8,728 nt of DNA from Candidatus Eiseniibacteriota bacterium (GTDB taxonomy: Bacteria > Eisenbacteria > RBG-16-71-46 > JAFGJU01): the NCBI GenBank assembly GCA_016928935.1, contig JAFGJU010000131.1:1-8728 (forward strand), written 5' to 3'. Under the pieces are notes generated by a model. That model saw nothing but the letters and a program-made list of their open reading frames with translations, searched no databases and was not told the DNA's origin. Made by a program: the position numbers and the translations under genes. The stretch's first letter is position 1, and each line of letters opens with the position of its first letter. This document shows, one piece after another, positions 6,429-8,728 of the stretch.

Positions 6429-7556
6429 TTGGCTCACGCGTACACCCCAGGAGTAACGGTAACTGCCGAGACAAGACTTATAAGAGAAAGACGGCTTCCT
6501 CTGGCCGGGTCGGTCCAGGCCAAGAAGGGAGACATGGTCAAGGCCGAGGACGTGGTGGCCCGGACCGAACTTCCTGGCAACGTTCAGACCATAAACATCG
6601 CCAACATCCTGAGCCTCCTGCCCGAGGACGTGGAGAGCGCCCTCGTGAAGCCGGTGGGCTCGGTGCTCAAGAAGGGCGAGGTGTTCGCCATGAGCAGAAG
6701 CTTTTTCGGCCTGTTCAAGTCCACCTGCAAGAGTCCGGTGGACGGTACGCTGGAAAGTGTGTCGAACATAACGGGCCAGGCCATCATGCGCGAGCCGCCC
6801 ATTCCGGTCGAGGTGCACGCATACGTTGACGGGGTGGTGGTGGAAGAGATGCCCAGGGAAGGCGTAAAAGTGGAGACCGAATGCTCTTTCATCCAGGGCA
6901 TCTTCGGAATAGGCGGTGAGACTTGGGGAGAGTTGAAGCTGCTGGTGAAACGCTCTGACGAGCCCCTGGACGAGAAGTCCCTGGACGCCTCGTGCAAGGA
7001 CAAACTGCTGATAGGCGGGTCCAAGGTGGACGTGAGCTTTCTCAACAAGGCGGTTGCCATGGGCGTCAGGGGTGTGGTGGTGGGTGGAATAGACGACAAG
7101 GACCTTCGTGAGTTCCTCGGGTACGACCTCGGCGTGGCCATAACAGGCTCCGAGGAAAAGGGCATCTCAGTAATCATCACCGAGGGCTTCGGTGAGATGA
7201 GGATGGCCGAGAAGACCTTTTCTCTGCTGCGCTCGCTGGAGGGAAGGAAGGCCTCCATGAGCGGTGTGACCCAGATTAGGGCCGGAGTGATGAGGCCCGA
7301 GGTCATCGTGGCTCAGGACGGCCGGACGGCCCGGGGTGGAGAGAAGACCTTTTTCTCCTCTTCGGGCATGGAAATAGGCAGCTCGATCAGAGTCATCAGG
7401 GAGCCCTATTTCGGAAGACTGGGCAAGGTCGCGGCCCTTCCGCCGGAACTGAGGCAGCTCGAGACAGAGGCCAAGGTCAGAGTGCTCGAGGTCGAGTTCG
7501 AGAACGGCGAGAGGGTGGTCCTGCCCAGAGCCAACGTCGAGATGATCGAAGGTTGA
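6429..7556 (+). CDS. Barrel-sandwich hybrid protein with KOW-like C-terminus, function unknown
   Basis: The 375-residue protein follows the MutL-family gene after 33 bp. The start is TTG 6429, set by the strong GGGAGGG at 6414-6420, and the product begins MAHAYTPG. The N-terminal 125 residues look like a lipoyl/biotinyl-type barrel-sandwich fold. Repeated turn motifs AKKGDMVKAEDVVARTELPG (31-50) and GSVLKKGEVFA (77-87) are followed by KSPVDGTLESVSNITGQ (101-117). No lysine sits at the position equivalent to the lipoyl-lysine of GcvH, so it is probably not lipoylated; RnfC has a comparable unmodified barrel. A middle alpha/beta region (about 190-310) has VRGVVVGGIDDKDL and LGVAITGSEEKG. Residues 317-373 (GSSIRVIREPYFGRLGKV, then VRVLEVEFENGERVVLPRANVE) resemble a KOW/SH3-like barrel. 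It may be the functional partner of the MutL-family ATPase. I know of no assigned function. Confidence 0.85.
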   Translation: MAHAYTPGVTVTAETRLIRERRLPLAGSVQAKKGDMVKAEDVVARTELPGNVQTINIANILSLLPEDVESALVKPVGSVLKKGEVFAMSRSFFGLFKSTCKSPVDGTLESVSNITGQAIMREPPIPVEVHAYVDGVVVEEMPREGVKVETECSFIQGIFGIGGETWGELKLLVKRSDEPLDEKSLDASCKDKLLIGGSKVDVSFLNKAVAMGVRGVVVGGIDDKDLREFLGYDLGVAITGSEEKGISVIITEGFGEMRMAEKTFSLLRSLEGRKASMSGVTQIRAGVMRPEVIVAQDGRTARGGEKTFFSSSGMEIGSSIRVIREPYFGRLGKVAALPPELRQLETEAKVRVLEVEFENGERVVLPRANVEMIEG

Positions 7557-7574
7557 CGGTTGTCGAAGGTTGAC
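7546..7574 (+). repeat. 12-bp direct repeat duplicating stop and Shine-Dalgarno motif
   Basis: TCGAAGGTTGAC occurs at 7546-7557 and again at 7563-7574, a 17-base period. Each copy contains GAAGG, usable as a Shine-Dalgarno motif, and a TGA. The first TGA (7554-7556) is the stop of the barrel-sandwich gene. The first GAAGG lies seven bases before TTG 7560, and the second lies eight bases before GTG 7578. Both are in-frame start candidates for the downstream gene. Confidence 0.75.
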
Positions 7575-7577
7575 ATC

Positions 7578-8728
7578 GTGCCGCGACTTCTACGTGCCCT
7601 GCTAGCAGTCGTTCTGGTTGCTGCGCTTGCCGGCGTTTCCGCGGGGGGTCGTAACTCCGCAGGGGTGCCCGGAAGCCGCGACCTTGCGAGCCCGCCGCCC
7701 GAAGCCCAGGTCAGATGCCGTGGGGAGTACTTCGAGGTACTGACATACCGCGGCTGGACCCCGATGTTCTGGAGGGGGTTCAACATAGGCGCCGCCCCGC
7801 CGGGCAAGTTCCCGGGCGAGTTCGCCATCACGAAAGAGCAGTACTCACGATGGATGGAGGAACTTGATGGGCTGGGGGCGAACGCCCTGCGGGTCTACAC
7901 GCTCCATCCTCCGCATTTCTACGAGGCCCTGGCCGAGCACAACTCCGGATTCCGCCACCGCTATCTATGGCTCTTCCAGGGAGCCTGGTGCGACCTGCCG
8001 AACGACCTCGACTTCTACAACGAATCCTTCTCCAGCGAGTTCAAGTCCGAAATCCGCTCCGTCGTGGACGCGGTGCACGGGACTCTGACCGCTCCGGCGC
8101 GCCGGGGGCACGCCTCGGGCACGTACACGGCCGACGTGTCGCGGTGGGTGGCCGGCTACGTGGTGGGCCGCGAGTTCGAGCCGTTCGCCGTCATCAAGAC
8201 GAACGAGGCGCACCCGAAGATATCTGATTTCGACGGCCGCTATTTGCGGGTGAGGAAGGGAAGCGCCTCCGAATGCTGGCTCGCGGCAATGTGCGATTTT
8301 CTTGTCGGGTACGAGACGGAGAGATATGGAGTCGCGCATCCTGTCTCTTTCACCAACTGGCCCACGCTCGACCCCATCACGCATCCGACTGAAAGAGAGC
8401 GTGGCGGAACCAGGGCCTATCACGACGAGGACGCGGTGTCGCTCAACCCGGCAGTCGTCAGGGCCACCGAGGACTTTGACGCGGGCTTCTTCGCCACGTT
8501 CCACGCTTACCCGTACTACCCCGACTTCATGAACCTGGACCCGGGCTACAGCGCCGCCACTGACGAGCACGGGCCGTGCAACTACGCCGGGTACCTTCGG
8601 GATCTGAAGTCGGTGCTGAAGGGGATGCCGCTGTTGATCGGCGAGACCGGCGTGCCGACGAGCCGGGGAATCGCCCACTTCCAGCCGCAGGGTCTGAACC
8701 ACGGCGGTGCCACCGAGGCCGAGCAGGG
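7578..8728 (+). CDS. Secreted TIM-barrel glycoside hydrolase superfamily protein, 3' end cut by window
   Basis: The frame is open from GTG 7578 to the window edge, 383 codons with no stop. An in-frame TTG at 7560 would add six residues (MSKVDI). The N-terminus PRLLRALLAVVLVAALAGVSAG reads as a signal peptide or signal anchor, so the protein should act outside the cytoplasm. The body resembles clan GH-A TIM barrels: FWRGFNIGAAPPGKFPGEF (64-82), LGANALRVYTLHPPHFYEAL (99-118), GYVVGREFEPFAV (193-205), PVSFTNWPTLDP (255-266), FFATFHAYPYYPDF (304-317) and LLIGETGVPTSRGIAHFQP (352-370). By position, Glu199 is the likely acid/base and Glu356 the likely nucleophile. The usual Asn before the acid/base is replaced by Arg198, and Glu201 is an alternative. 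Substrate unknown. In other bacteria I recall similar domains near or fused to family 2 glycosyltransferases, which would suggest surface polysaccharide work, but no such domain is visible before the cut. Confidence 0.83.
   Translation, partial: MPRLLRALLAVVLVAALAGVSAGGRNSAGVPGSRDLASPPPEAQVRCRGEYFEVLTYRGWTPMFWRGFNIGAAPPGKFPGEFAITKEQYSRWMEELDGLGANALRVYTLHPPHFYEALAEHNSGFRHRYLWLFQGAWCDLPNDLDFYNESFSSEFKSEIRSVVDAVHGTLTAPARRGHASGTYTADVSRWVAGYVVGREFEPFAVIKTNEAHPKISDFDGRYLRVRKGSASECWLAAMCDFLVGYETERYGVAHPVSFTNWPTLDPITHPTERERGGTRAYHDEDAVSLNPAVVRATEDFDAGFFATFHAYPYYPDFMNLDPGYSAATDEHGPCNYAGYLRDLKSVLKGMPLLIGETGVPTSRGIAHFQPQGLNHGGATEAEQ

Noticed and set aside
7965..8702. 245-codon open frame on the - strand opposite the hydrolase
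   Set aside because: The + strand frame carries coherent TIM-barrel motifs across the whole span. The - strand product shows none.
1..8728. CRISPR array, tRNA, rRNA, insertion sequence or prophage
   Set aside because: No spaced repeats of CRISPR type, no cloverleaf or rRNA core sequence, and no transposase or phage-like product in any frame.

Overview
This is a gene-dense, GC-rich bacterial stretch in which every supported gene lies on the + strand. No sequence identifies the species. The split (two-subunit) glycine decarboxylase, the glutamate-mutase-L-family ATPase without a mutase beside it, and several family-level hypothetical proteins suggest an uncultured or little-studied bacterial lineage rather than a model organism. 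This is inference, not a taxonomic call.

Left part (63-3523): gcvH, gcvPA and gcvPB, encoding the lipoyl carrier and both halves of the PLP-dependent glycine decarboxylase of the glycine cleavage system. The aminomethyltransferase (gcvT) is not in the window; it may lie upstream of base 1. The gcvPA-gcvPB spacer (141 bp) and the region after gcvPB (about 250 bp) are very GC-rich. The latter holds two strong hairpins without T-tracts, which may end the gcv transcript.

Middle part (about 3775-7556): a compact four-gene run. It encodes a small two-helix membrane protein with a PH-like tail, a small protein with a charged coiled-coil tail, a 607-residue MutL/GlmL-family ASKHA ATPase, and a 375-residue protein with a barrel-sandwich (lipoyl/biotinyl-like) N-terminus and a KOW-like C-terminus. 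The first three overlap one another and the fourth follows after 33 bp, so they are probably co-translated. Neither glutamate mutase subunit (S or E) is encoded here, so this MutL homologue seems to serve another purpose. It is the best candidate in the window for an undescribed system.

Right part (about 7560-8728, runs off the end): a secreted or membrane-anchored TIM-barrel protein of the glycoside hydrolase superfamily, starting a few bases after the previous stop. Its start region carries a 12-bp direct repeat that duplicates both the Shine-Dalgarno-like motif and a TGA. Its arginine codon choice differs sharply from the gene before it. No tRNA, rRNA, CRISPR array, insertion sequence or phage gene was seen.
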